A DNA stretch of 64,000 bases from Coprinus comatus (lineage: Eukaryota; Basidiomycota; Agaricomycetes; Agaricales; Agaricaceae). Position 1 is the stretch's first letter, and every line of letters begins with the position of its first letter. The stretch is taken from assembly GCA_034638255.1 (NCBI GenBank), contig JAWPGT010000008.1, positions 1 to 64,000 of the forward strand. Reading direction: 5' to 3'. Positions 20,931-32,289 of the stretch are shown here, in pieces. The position numbers and the translations under genes were made by a program. The notes under the pieces were generated by a model. That model had not been told where the DNA came from. It saw nothing but the letters and a program-made list of their open reading frames with translations, and did not search any database.

Positions 20931-23215
20931 ATGTCATTTGATGCACCGTACCCGCCTTATGACCCCACAGATAAGAATGGGTATGTTCTTCGTACATGAT
21001 GAACAGTTGATGCACACTGATGAAATTGCGTTTCTACAGATTCTCGTACGAAATACAACCATCATCATTGCTCTGATCAAGCACCCCTGATTGATTAGCC
21101 ATCTTTTTCAGATACGAGACGGTGGCGAAACGATGGCCAACGATCATTACTGGTGTCATAGATGAATTACATCAACAATGTCACACCCTCTCACTTAAGG
21201 TGCAACAAACTCTAGGACCCAAGGACGCCCTCAATGATAAAATAGAAGAAGCGAAATCCATTATTGCTACTATCAGCAAGCTCAAGTACGAAATGGGTAG
21301 CGATAAACCTCTTGCGTCAGCATTCCGGTTATTTTATGTCTTGCCTAATGTCACCAATACTTAAACACAGCCCTATACTTGAAGATGGCGAGCCACTTAC
21401 AGAGACTTATAATCAAGAGCTAGAAAATTTGGCTGCAGTAGAGAAAAATACCTGGTTCACGGCACCATGGCTATACGCCGAGTTCGTATTTTGATCATAC
21501 GCTCATATAAGAAAACTAAGATTTCGTTCATCTTTTAGATGCTACCTGTAAGTTGGTCCTTTGACCTTAATGTTTCAAAATCTTGACCACGGTGGTAAAA
21601 GTTATCGACTGCTCAGATCCTACTTCGCAGTGACTCTTCATTGGAAAGACTTTGACCCTTTCCTTACATTGAAGAACCGGACGTTAAAACATTCGTATAG
21701 TTCCATTCTCCGTAAGTTCATCTCCCATTAACATTGGCAATCGTCTTTGACGGAACAGCAGAACTCGCAAGCAGTATGCATGAATTAGAAGCAGAAAAGG
21801 AAGTTCTGCAAACTGATGACAACAAACTGGAAATATTTTTCAAAGAAATGATTCAGATGTGCCTTTGGTGAGGATTTTTCAATCATCACGCACATACACG
21901 CATTGATACCTTCACTACTTTAGGGGAAACGCTACAGTAAGAGAATACTATCAACGTCACTCGAATCATTCAGGTTATCATTTGCTGATTTACTTCTTAG
22001 GACTTATCCCTTCTTACTCATCTTTCATTATCGGATATGGAGAAATTGCAGGCAGTCGGGAAAGAGGCCCAGACAGCGAAGCAGGAATTCATTCTGAAAG
22101 ACGATCAAGATGCCCTTTGGAGTCACGTTAAATCCATGTATAATGGACGCGTTGACATTGTTCTTGATAATTGTATGTTCTCTCTCATATCAAGTCCAAT
22201 CTTTTTTAACAGTATGATGTGACTCAGCTGGCTACGAGGTGTGCAATATGTTCACATTGCTATGGCCTCCATGCGATTAAATATCCTTAGCTTTTTACTG
22301 ACCTAATCCTGGCGGATTTCTTGGTTACATATACTTCACATGTCTCCACTGTTGTTTTCCAGTACGCTCATCATATCTAATTTTTCTTGACCACCAACTG
22401 ATGAAGGGATTTAGCCCAAAAATGATACCTTGGTTCGTGTCAGATGTAACTCCCCCTGATTTCAAAGAAACCTTCAACTTGCTACTGGACTCGTCATTCT
22501 TTGATGCTACCGCTGAAAATCAAACGGAAAGCAGGCACCATCTAACAACAATGGTCACTCGTTGGAGGGGGTACATCGATCAAGGAGTTTTCTCGTTATC
22601 TATACCTCCCAGTTCACATTTTGGTGAAGATACTGATGGCTCTGCTGATTTCTGGACGACACCACATCCCTACTGGAACATGGAGGTTGTTGCCCCTAAA
22701 TTATATGAACAATTGGTTTCAAGCGACCTCGTAATATTTAAGGTGAGTTCGTTATTATTTATTCCATGAGTAATCTGTTCAATCATTCTTCGTTGTTAGG
22801 GTGACCTGAAGTAAGTAATTCATCATGTTGATCGCGGCAAATCCTTCATAAATACGCATATATTTTTTAGTTATCGAAAGTCAGTTGTTTCTTTGTTCTA
22901 GAAGTATGATATTCAAAAGATATCTCTTAGACTCACAGGCGACATTCGCTGGCCAGCATGGACACCCTTCCCGGAAGCCCTCAGGGGACTTTCCGGCTCA
23001 TTCCCAATTCTAAGCTTACGGACAAACAAAGCTGATGTTGTTGTCGGTGTCGAACGAGCGACTGCTGAAGAGTTGGATGCCAAAAAGGGCAATAAATGGA
23101 GAGTTGACGGAAAGTAAGAGCTTTCGAGAAAATAAATTGGAAGGATTCCTTGGCTTACATATATAATTTTAGATATGCGCTGATTTCTTTTGTTGCACGA
23201 AAACGGAAGGATTAA
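20931..23215 (+). CDS. ARMT1: DUF89/ARMT1-family damage-control phosphatase, 476 aa
   Basis: Exons 20931-20980, 21112-21315, 21371-21481, 21539-21547, 21602-21711, 21762-21867, 21924-21936, 22001-22172, 22228-22238, 22291-22361, 22415-22742, 22800-22810, 22871-22879, 22931-23113 and 23173-23215 give 1,431 nt, exactly 477 codons. Family hallmarks in order are APYPPYDPTDKNG, VAKRWPTIITGVIDELH, KNTWFTAPWLYAECYLYRLL, LWGNATDLSLL, the metal-binding LDNSGYELFTDL, HPKMIPWFVSDVTPPDF, VIFKGDLNYRKLTGDIRWP and LRTNKAD, the RTxK signature of subfamily III. These metal-dependent enzymes hydrolyse phosphorylated sugars such as fructose phosphates, removing potentially damaging metabolites. Five exons are only 9-13 nt long. 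Most splice sites are GT-AG of 50-65 nt; intron 1 is longer (131 nt) and its boundaries are the least certain. Confidence 0.93.
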
Positions 23216-23777
23216 TGTTGATGATATTCTATATGTTGTGAGGGATTACTACACCGAACTTCATTGTGCCAGTTAACAAATCTATAGCTGGTGCTCAGTA
23301 TGCCGGAATTAGTATTGGTCACTTTAAAGACACAAAATGTATACCGTACCCATACGGTCATATATCAGCTCTCTAAAAGAAAATTAACTTTGATATGTGC
23401 ACGCATAAGAGTCCATAGAAGTTGGTCATCACTTTGTGATGACTGAGGTTATTCACAAATTTCCCACAATTCCTTCCCTAACGTAATTGCAAGTTCTATC
23501 TCCTTTCAATATCATACCAGGTCATGCCAAACCACAAATTCTCTGGCCGCGATACCTCACAGGCGTCACTGCAAACCCGTGACGTCAGAGTCGCAACGCG
23601 ACCTCTTCAACATCTTCACCACTAAGGTCAATCCGATAGCCAGGAGCCTAATTCGACGTATTCCAATTCGGACTGATTGGAAAATCCGCTCGTGCTCAGG
23701 TGTAGAAGGCTGAGGTTGACAATAATTTATCATGTAGTCATGGAGGCTGGCACGGACACTTCGAAATGGTCATATAA
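23216..23777. other. Intergenic stretch
   Basis: No gene seen. It carries the 3' flank of the DUF89 gene and the promoter side of the next gene. An open stretch right after the DUF89 stop is short and has no family features. Confidence 0.5.
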
Positions 23778-26700
23778 ATGAGTAATACTGGAAATCCATG
23801 GCTTACCCAGAACATTTTACCTACTGTCAACACAACACAAACTCTCTACTGCAAATACTACGAAACGATGGGCAAGAAGAAGACGAAGAAGAACAAGGAG
23901 GTCAAGGCCGCCGTCCAACCCAACATCCTCAACATCCAGCCCGACCCTCCTTGTCTAGTCTCTGTTTCTCAAGCTGAGGCTGTTCCCGCTGCTGCTCTTG
24001 GTAAGGATGCTGAAGGCCCTGTCAATGCAAGGATCAAGGCTGTGACTGCCCACATCCTTGTAACTGAGTATCTCTCTGAGGATTGTGTGCATCATCAGGA
24101 AGAAGGACCAAAGGAGGCTGACTGCTTGGAGGAAAAGGCGGTTATCATTGAGGTGGGGGGAAATGAGAATGGGGTAGTTGATATTGGCGTCAAGGAGGCA
24201 GATGTAAGCGAGGGTGTCGAAGTTGACAAGAAGGACAATGTTATTATTGTTGAAGAGATGAACATCGAGTCAGAGGAAGTGGTTGGCGTCGAGGAAGTAG
24301 ATGGTGCTGAGGATGTTCCTAAGGCTTATGTCGAGAAGACTGGGGTCGCTATCAAGGGTCTAATCAAAAGGAAGGTCACTGGTGCAAGGCTGAAGATTAA
24401 CAGCCGCTTTGGTATGTTTATCCAGCCTTTCAGTCCCTTTTTCATTGTGCATCCAAAATTTATGCAATAATCAACAGCAACCAGGTACTGGAAAACGAGG
24501 AATTTCTCTGGGTTTGCTGTCAAGGCTAGATCCCACTCGGACGACCTCAAGTTGATCAATAAGTTGGGGGCTTTATCTGAACCATCTGGTAGTGATGAAC
24601 AAAATATCTTGGATCCACTTGCGGACAACTCTGCCTCTGACTTTAAATATCACCTAGAGGAACCTCTTATTCAACTCGAAGATACCCCTGCCTACGACAA
24701 AGCTACTGCCAAGGTTGGTGATAGTGACAAAGCTGACATCAGAGACGACAAATACTTGGAGGATGGTCTCAGCTATGCAGACGACGGAGATGATAAAGCC
24801 AATCAAGACATTGGGGGATTATTGTCGACATCTGGTCAGCCTTCTGCCTCCAAGAGCTTCCATGATATTGTTATCAAAGCACTCATTGAGAGTGGCGGGG
24901 TTGAAGTTATGGATGGAGGAGGACGAGGACGAGGAGAGGAACCTGGGCTGGAGGAAGGAACCTATTATTTGAACACATCGTCACCGGCTTTGAACGAAAA
25001 GAAAGACGAAGATAACGAGAGGGACCATTCTATCTACATCGTCGCTAAAGGTGATGATCATGGCATCAGAGGTTCTAACTGGAAGTGAGTATCATTTTCA
25101 TCAAAAATACAGTTACTGACATAAATTAGCAGCGGCTTGGAATTGATTGTGTGGGATCCAAGGAAGGTTCAAGTCATCCCCTTCGACATTCAACAATCAT
25201 CAACTGTCATTCCGTACATAGTTGAGGATGAAGATGGGGATGAAGATCATGACTACGCATTATCATTCATCCAGAATGATGAAGGGGTCCCATTGTGCGT
25301 GGACCTCGTTATCTACAGACAACAAAGTTCACTTTCAGGAGAGGGCGTTGCACATGTCATTCACTCCCCTTTGTACACACATTACTATGAAAGGAGGGAC
25401 TTAGTACCAAGGCGACCTTTGATGATAGAGGGGGCACCTCTATCACTAGATGTTCAGTTGGGAGTGTACGTCATTGATTATTATATCTCCCCAAAAGCAT
25501 ACTGAATAACATTTACAGTGATGTGTCACCTTTGTCACCGGGTTCAAATGGTAGTGAGATCGAGCATAAAGCTCACTCACAACTCCTGACTCCAACTCCG
25601 TACTTGGCTCTTTTCGAGGAACTGGGTTCTCATCACCCTTCGCTCGATATCTGCGCCGAGATAATCGTTTTCCGTGAATCTTGCACTGCTGGAAATGAAG
25701 AAGGATGTGGGGTATTGGGCTTTGATGTAGAGCGAAACATCAAATGTCCAACAGGTGATATCTACTGCAATTCTATAGGCCGAGTTTCACTTGCGCAGGA
25801 CAATCTTGCCTGTATCGAATGGTATGGCATCCGGGGTCCCTGGAAGTGAGTTTTACTCTTTGATATGATCATTGAACAATACCCATTTATATTTCTAGTG
25901 TTACATTGGATTTTCCCGATCATTGGGAATGTCAGCAATTCAGAGAGGTAGATGATTACAGCATTACATTCAATTTGGTATACTACAAGGCCGTCCTTAC
26001 ACGCACACAAGACCTCCAAGATCGACTCATCCCATGTGCACAAACTATGGAATCCTCTCCCATTCAATCCTGGGTGGTTATTGGTGATGCTGCCGTTTGC
26101 CTGGACATTGTTATCTACAGCAATCTCTTTGCAAACCTTGAAGGACCGGTCAATCTTTCAAGTCCTCCATATACCATTGCTACTCAAGTCACATGCAAAG
26201 ACCTCCCGGATCAAGTCTTTAACTCACGTACCCAAGCTCCTGCTCAATCCCCGGGGATTGTAATTATCGACAATGTTCTATTTTGCAGGGAACTTGTCAT
26301 CTACAGAGTTTCCTTTGCAAATATCAGAGGAGCATTCAATTTCTCAACTCCTCCCTATGATATTGTTAGTCTTCTACGTAAAGAAGACCTCGACCTACCC
26401 ATACCACTAGACTCGCCTCCCACTCAACACTAGGAGGTTACTACTGTCGGCGATGTTCCTATTTGCATGGACATTGTCGTCTACAAAGATCGTTTTGCAA
26501 ACCTCAACGGAGGACAAACCAATCTTTCCAGTTCTCCCAATTTTATTACCAGTGTTGCATCGGAGCCTATGCAATGTTTACAGATAGAGGGTATTCCACT
26601 ATTAACGATCTTTGCATCAGGGTGAGCTCAATCATTCTCTCATTTTAAGGTGTTTATTAAAGGTATCTTTTTGACAGGGGAGAACTAACACCCGCCTCAG

Positions 26701-28060
26701 TGCTAACATCATCACCAAGTATTGAAGAAATTAACAGCTCCAATTTACTCTCCCCTTTTCTGGATGCCATATTCCAGCAACTCAACCCACAATATGACAT
26801 TGACGATGTTTGCACTGAAATAATTGTGATTCGTGAGCTGTGGTCTTCTAAACAACATAGCAACGGCAACATGATCGATATATTCGTGGGTTTGGAAGTA
26901 GAAAGGAAGGTGGTAAATGAGGGAGGGGATGTGTTGTTGACCCTCGTTGGACAGTTTTCTGGTACCAACTTGGCAACCGGTAGGATTATGGTAGATTGGT
27001 ATAGTCTACCTGGGCCTTGGGAGTGAGTAATATATCATTCTCACATACCAACAAACACTAAAAGCGTTGAACAGTATTGAGATGGTTATCCCAGAAACTT
27101 GGGAGGCTTTGGAGTTCTTCCACTGGGAGGACCATACCGTCACGAGAGACTTGATTCACTATCAAGCACTCTTTGTTCCCCGTCAGCAACAGTCCAAGTC
27201 GTCGGACCCATTCAATTTGTCAGGGGAGGTTACTACCGTCGGTGTTCCAGTTTGCATGGATGTCATTGTCTATACACATCCTTCCGCAAACTTTGGAGGA
27301 CCAGTCAATCCCTTAACTCCTCTTCGTTCCATCGAAAATATTGCGTCAGAGCATACACCATCTTTGTCGTATCAAGAGGGCTTGACAGCTCCAGTATCAG
27401 GGTAAGCTCATTCTTACCCTCTCTTCATTGCACGTTCTTAGAGGCTTTACAGGAGAGAACTCATCTCCCTTTTGCTCACATCATCACCAACCATTGAAGA
27501 GATTAACAGTTCTGATTTAATCTCCCCCTTTCTCAATTCCCTATCCCAGAAACTTGACCCGCAATACAGCATTGCTGATATCATCTCAGAGACAGTTATG
27601 GTCCGTGAGCTGTGGGCCTCTCAACAGCATAGCAGCGGCAACACGATTGAGATAATGGTGGGCTTGGAAGTAGAGAAGAAGGTGGTGAACCAAAGAGGAG
27701 ATGTATTGGTTAGTCCCCTCGGACAATTTGCTTGCATTGACTTGGCAAGTGGTAGGGTCATGGTAGATTGGTATGGTCTACCTGGGCCTTGGGGGTGAGT
27801 AATCTCGTCCTTATTCTCGTATAAAAATAAATGTTAATGGTGTTGGTAGTTTTAATATGGAGCTCCCCGAAACATGGGAGTGTTTGGAGTTGGTTCAGCG
27901 AGAAGACCATACAGTCACAAGGGATTTGATCCACTTTCAAGCACTTTTGGCTCCCCGTAAACAAGAGCCGGAAACGTTGGATTTAGTAGCAGGTTCTTGG
28001 TTCATTCTCGTGGTCTTGTTGGTCCTGGTCGGACTCTATGTTTGGTTAGTGGATGGATAA
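23778..28060 (+). CDS. Large modular repeat protein with C-terminal membrane anchor, function unknown
   Basis: Exons 23778-24411, 24478-25084, 25130-25465, 25519-25845, 25899-26364, 26434-26621, 26678-27022, 27075-27401, 27453-27794 and 27850-28060 give 1,260 codons plus stop; Met at 23868 (MGKKKTKKNKE) is an equally good start. The first ~400 residues are acidic and low-complexity with a basic patch (SRFATRYWKTRN). Then two module types alternate. Type C has PETWE...EDHTVTRDLIHYQA and V(C)xDIVIYxxxFANxxGPVNLSxP. Type B has EIIVIRELW, VGLEVERKVV and a closing DWYxLPGPW. B exons are 25519, 26678 and 27453; C exons are 25899, 27075 and 27850. Almost all module introns are phase 2. The protein ends in one hydrophobic helix (WFILVVLLVLVGLYVW) with about five residues after it, suggesting a tail-anchored protein. 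No known family recognised. Confidence 0.8.
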
Positions 28061-29543
28061 GGTGGCGGTTGTGGTAAAGAGGTATGTTTTTCCCTTTATC
28101 TGAGCAGTTTCACAAGGTTGTTGATTAAGAATTTCAGAGGCTCCTTGTTTAAGTGATGATTTTCTATGATAGTAAAAAAGGAAAGTAATAAAACAAGTAG
28201 GGACAAAGAAAAATTGAAAAAATGGAGAAAAATACAAAGATGATGATTGCTTTCATACTGCTTTCGTATTACTTTCGTATTGCTTTCGTGTGGGTAGCTC
28301 TCAATTTACCTTTGGTTTCAAGCTAACTGACGATCATTTGTAGATTGCTATGTACCCCCTTTGCTGTTATTTGTACGCACTTCTAGTCCCAACGAGGTGA
28401 GAAATGCTCCTTTTGAACTTCTTGTATCAAGTCTCTGATGTCGGTATTACAAAGCGTTTAAGCTCACTCAATGTCGTTCATTGCCCAACACTCCGTTATG
28501 CTAGGATCGGGATGATTTCTACTAGTTACAAGACCAACAGCCTGATGATTACACCCTGCACATTGTGAGATACTTCCTTTTCATTCCTCCTCATTGAACG
28601 AAATATAAATATCTCGTCCCTCGATAGTTGATGTCGTGTTTCTCACTACAAACTCTCAGGACCTCGCCTCCGTACACCTGTCCTACCGCTCGTTAGTGGG
28701 TTTTGGTAAGGTGTACTGTAGTGACTGTTGTTATGAGAAGATTGAAGGATGCGCATTGGCTTCGGATTTCAAGCGTTTTGAATCTTGTAGTTATCAGTTT
28801 AACGGTGTAACTTGTTGAAATAAATTTTGTTCTGGTGCCCACAAAGTCGTGAATTCTAGAAGTCACTGTTATGACAACGAAAAGTACGAATGTGCCAAAA
28901 ATAGATCTCCAGCTCGGCTAATCTCAATGAGATTTATTTTGTCGTTCGCAAACAGAATATTAATATTAATGTTAATTAAATTCCAGAGTTAAATGCAAGG
29001 ATATGAGATATTACTGCACTGAACGCTGTAAGCGAGTAAAAATCTACTCGTGTAAAGATATATCTATATATAAGATGCCAGAAAGCAGGTTTCAGGGGCG
29101 ACTTTTTCTGATCACAAAACATGCCACTAACAGAAGACATTTCAGGTTTTACTAGCAACCCGAGCACTTCTAACATCTTGGCCCCTACAACAATAGTTTC
29201 AGTCTTCCAGACCTTCTAAGGCCTGGTTTCAAAATGGAATATGTGTTTTTACCGGTTTATGGCACCGGTGACTCCATGGAAACAGAATACACGGCCAATG
29301 GAGCATCGATGGGTGCGGGCAGGTACGGGTACAAACCCTAGAATCAAGCAACCTGAAAACTCACGCGGTTTCCCTCGTAACATAATATGGAAGTCTGAAG
29401 GGCTCCACAAAAGGATTACTGCCACATCAACAAATCCCTGTCCCTTTCCTCTACCTCTTTGCATTCTGGTAATGCCTGGCGTCAGGATAAAACACTAAAT
29501 TTTGTATTAGTACTTACGCTGGTCTCTTGTGATACCTGCTATC
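28061..29543. other. Mostly non-coding stretch with a doubtful small Cys-rich ORF
   Basis: One short frame, 28636-28818 (+), encodes about 60 residues with seven cysteines in its second half (YCSDCCYEKIEGCALAS, ending NGVTC). It has no ATG-based signal peptide in frame, so I do not call a gene. The rest shows no coding pattern, repeat or RNA gene that I can support. Confidence 0.4.
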
Positions 29544-32007
29544 ATGAGGTTAGACTCCTCTTTCTGGTCAACACGAACTAAATACTTTGTAAGTCCATAT
29601 CATTGCGTTGAAGTTGGTACTAAAACAAGAATCAGCGTGCTAGACTTACCCTCACTCGTTACACAATTCTTTACTTCACATTCGCCCTTCTGTCTTGTCT
29701 TATCCTCGTTATTCTTCAGTCTATCACACTTTCCGGCAATAATGCTGGTGTAAAAGCTCTTGAGAATGTGATATCTCAAAGTAGTGTGGGCAAAGATGGA
29801 CTCCCATTTTTCTACGACAATAAGCTGGTTCTCTGTCATGGTATTCCAAGGTCGGGCGGCGGAGTCTGCGAACTACTGGTTGGCGTTGTTTCTGGGGGTT
29901 CTGTGCGTACTGGTCCTGGTACCGGTTATAGTTTAGGAGAATAATTTCTAACACTTTCGGTTAGCCCAACACAACCTATGTTTCATTCGACACCCGTGAG
30001 ACTAGGGCTGGAGAAGATGTTATGGTCCTAGCTTCCTTCTCTGACGATAGCATCCTATCGGATACATGTATCTATGGGTTGAGGTGGCTTCAGGATACGT
30101 GCGTTGTATTTCAAAGTTGAACTAAACCATTAGAAGGAAATAATTCCGAATTATCACAGCCTTGAAGATAATATTCGGGAAGACGTAGTGACAATTTGTT
30201 TTCAAATATGGCTGGTCTCTCTTGCCTTCATTGCTGTAAGAGTGTACTTCCATTCGTTACTTGAACATGTGGCGCTAAAAACTCAAAACAGTTATACAAT
30301 GAAAGCATTCCTCATATGGGAGCTGGAATCTTCAGTTATATCCTTGGAACTGGTTGGGCTGCCTACAGAGTTCGCTCATCCAAACGGTTATTAGCCATCT
30401 ACCGTATACTAGTTGTACCTGGAGCTTGCTCTGGAATGGACCCGCTTGGAGATTGGTGGAATCACAGACTCACGTACGCTGTAAGCTTTAGGCCATCTTG
30501 TCGTTCTCACTTGGCTCCTGATTCCTGACTTCAAAAACTAGATTGCGATCACCGCAATCAACTCAATCCTACTTGTTGCAATACTATATCCGTCATATCG
30601 GCTGCTTAAGGTAGATATTCCTTACCCCATGAATCATCACTAGCTCTCAATAGATATCAAGATGTATGCCACCCAATCATTCTCTCGAGTAGGAACTTCA
30701 GAAAAGATTCAACGCATATATAAAGTGGGTTTATCAGTGACTCCTCATTACCATCTATCTCACGAAAACTCCAGGTCATCTTATTTTTCTCTGCGAGCCT
30801 TCAGCTTACAGTGTTCTTCTCTTTGGCCGCAACTGGCGTATGGATGGATAAAGTCTTTCAAGGGAACATACGAGTCTTTGCTAGTCACTGGTCATTGTAC
30901 TTAACTGCTTTCATCCTCACGTTGGTCGTAAGCAGCTTTTAATTGCGTCATGCGTCCTATGAACTCATAAGTTGTTTCAGTTTTTGTTTCCTTGGTTGTA
31001 TTTGGTGTGTCTTTTTTTACTCGTGTACGCTGTCCTCGCGCATTAACAATGAAATCCTTCAGGGTTGGGTCTGTGTAAGACGTGAATGTCTCCGTCGATA
31101 CGGAGTATTCTGTGCTATCTCAGTTTTTCTCGTAACGTTGTTAACCTTAATATTTTTCAGCCCAAGTACGTATCATACCTTTTTAAAGATCTTCCCACCA
31201 CCTAACACACTAACAAAATCAACTCCAATCTACTATAAAGTCTATCGGTTCATCTTCTCAACATGGTCATTCTTTGCAACTATCACCGTAACTAGTTACG
31301 TCTGTGTTGTTGTTGCTGCTATCCTAGGTATCTTGTGTCGGTTTAATTTTGGAAAAGGCCTCGCTCGTTACCGTTAGTCCATTTCCATTTTTGAATTCTA
31401 AAAGAGATCCCCATCTTAACTAACATATTTGAACCTCTCTCAACATTTTGTAGTGGAAGTCGAAGAAGCTTTAGCAGTTGTCAACTTTACCAGTGGTACT
31501 TTTTCCAACAATTTACATACCAGACAAACCTCAAATGCAAGCCGACTTCCATTCTCTTTAAAACGAAGTGGTAGTACAAACACAGAACACCTTCTAACCC
31601 TAACAAAATCCAAAACCCGAACCTCATCCATTTATTCCCGTTCCGAAAGTGATCCTATCATCTTATCATCTACACCAGACGATTTGAAAAATCTTGTTAA
31701 TGTGGACCATCAACAGATTGAAGACCTTGAAAGAGGAACTTATTACTCAAGTCTTCAAACTCAAATCATTATCACACGGGCTATAGATATTAAAGAAGAT
31801 CCATTACCTCCTGTTCCAGCTACACAGTTAAACGGAAAACGGAACTCAAAGTCATATTCTTTACCATTCCTTCGTACTTCTCAAGTTCCAGATCGATTGT
31901 CTTCTTTGAGTAGCTTACGCCAAGCTCTCAATCAATTCCCACTTCCTCCTTCAACTCCGTTAGCTGCAGCAACAAGATATACGAGTCAAGTGACTAGACA
32001 TCAGTAG
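29544..32007 (+). CDS. Multi-pass membrane protein, fungal family of unknown function (635 aa)
   Basis: Exons 29544-29588, 29630-29902, 29965-30098, 30160-30235, 30292-30480, 30542-30610, 30662-30724, 30775-30927, 30981-31022, 31063-31372 and 31454-32007 keep one frame (1,908 nt). The first helix (YTILYFTFALLSCLILVIL) precedes a ~90-residue soluble loop with several Cys. About seven further hydrophobic helices follow. The last ends in CRFNFGKGLARY, and the tail is a Ser/Thr/Pro-rich cytoplasmic-looking domain of about 190 residues. The 41- and 40-nt introns at 29589 and 31023 are the weakest joins. The paralog on the opposite strand at 32290-34586 shares exon lengths and motifs, which supports the model strongly. 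Location is presumably a cellular membrane; no transport or receptor motif is recognisable. Confidence 0.82.
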
Positions 32008-32289
32008 TCTGCTGGTTTACTACTACTATGCCTTCCTGGTGAGGGGTAGATATTAATTATATAGTGGTGTGAACGAATAGAGGGTTGTATTAACACTCAT
32101 TTGAGGATTGAATCCTCTTCTGTAAATCATTTGTGACAAAAGAATAAAAAATATTTTTTTACTTAATACCTTGCTACCTACTACAGTCCAAAAAAAGAGT
32201 GAAAGTTCAAATGATAAAAATATCGTGCACTGCTGAACAATGTGAAGAAAATTATAAAATCCCATATTTGGTTAACCAAAAAGGAAACA

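Noticed and set aside
28636..28818. Cys-rich 60-residue frame considered as a secreted small protein
   Set aside because: No signal peptide or in-frame ATG upstream of a plausible mature region, and no splice model supports it.
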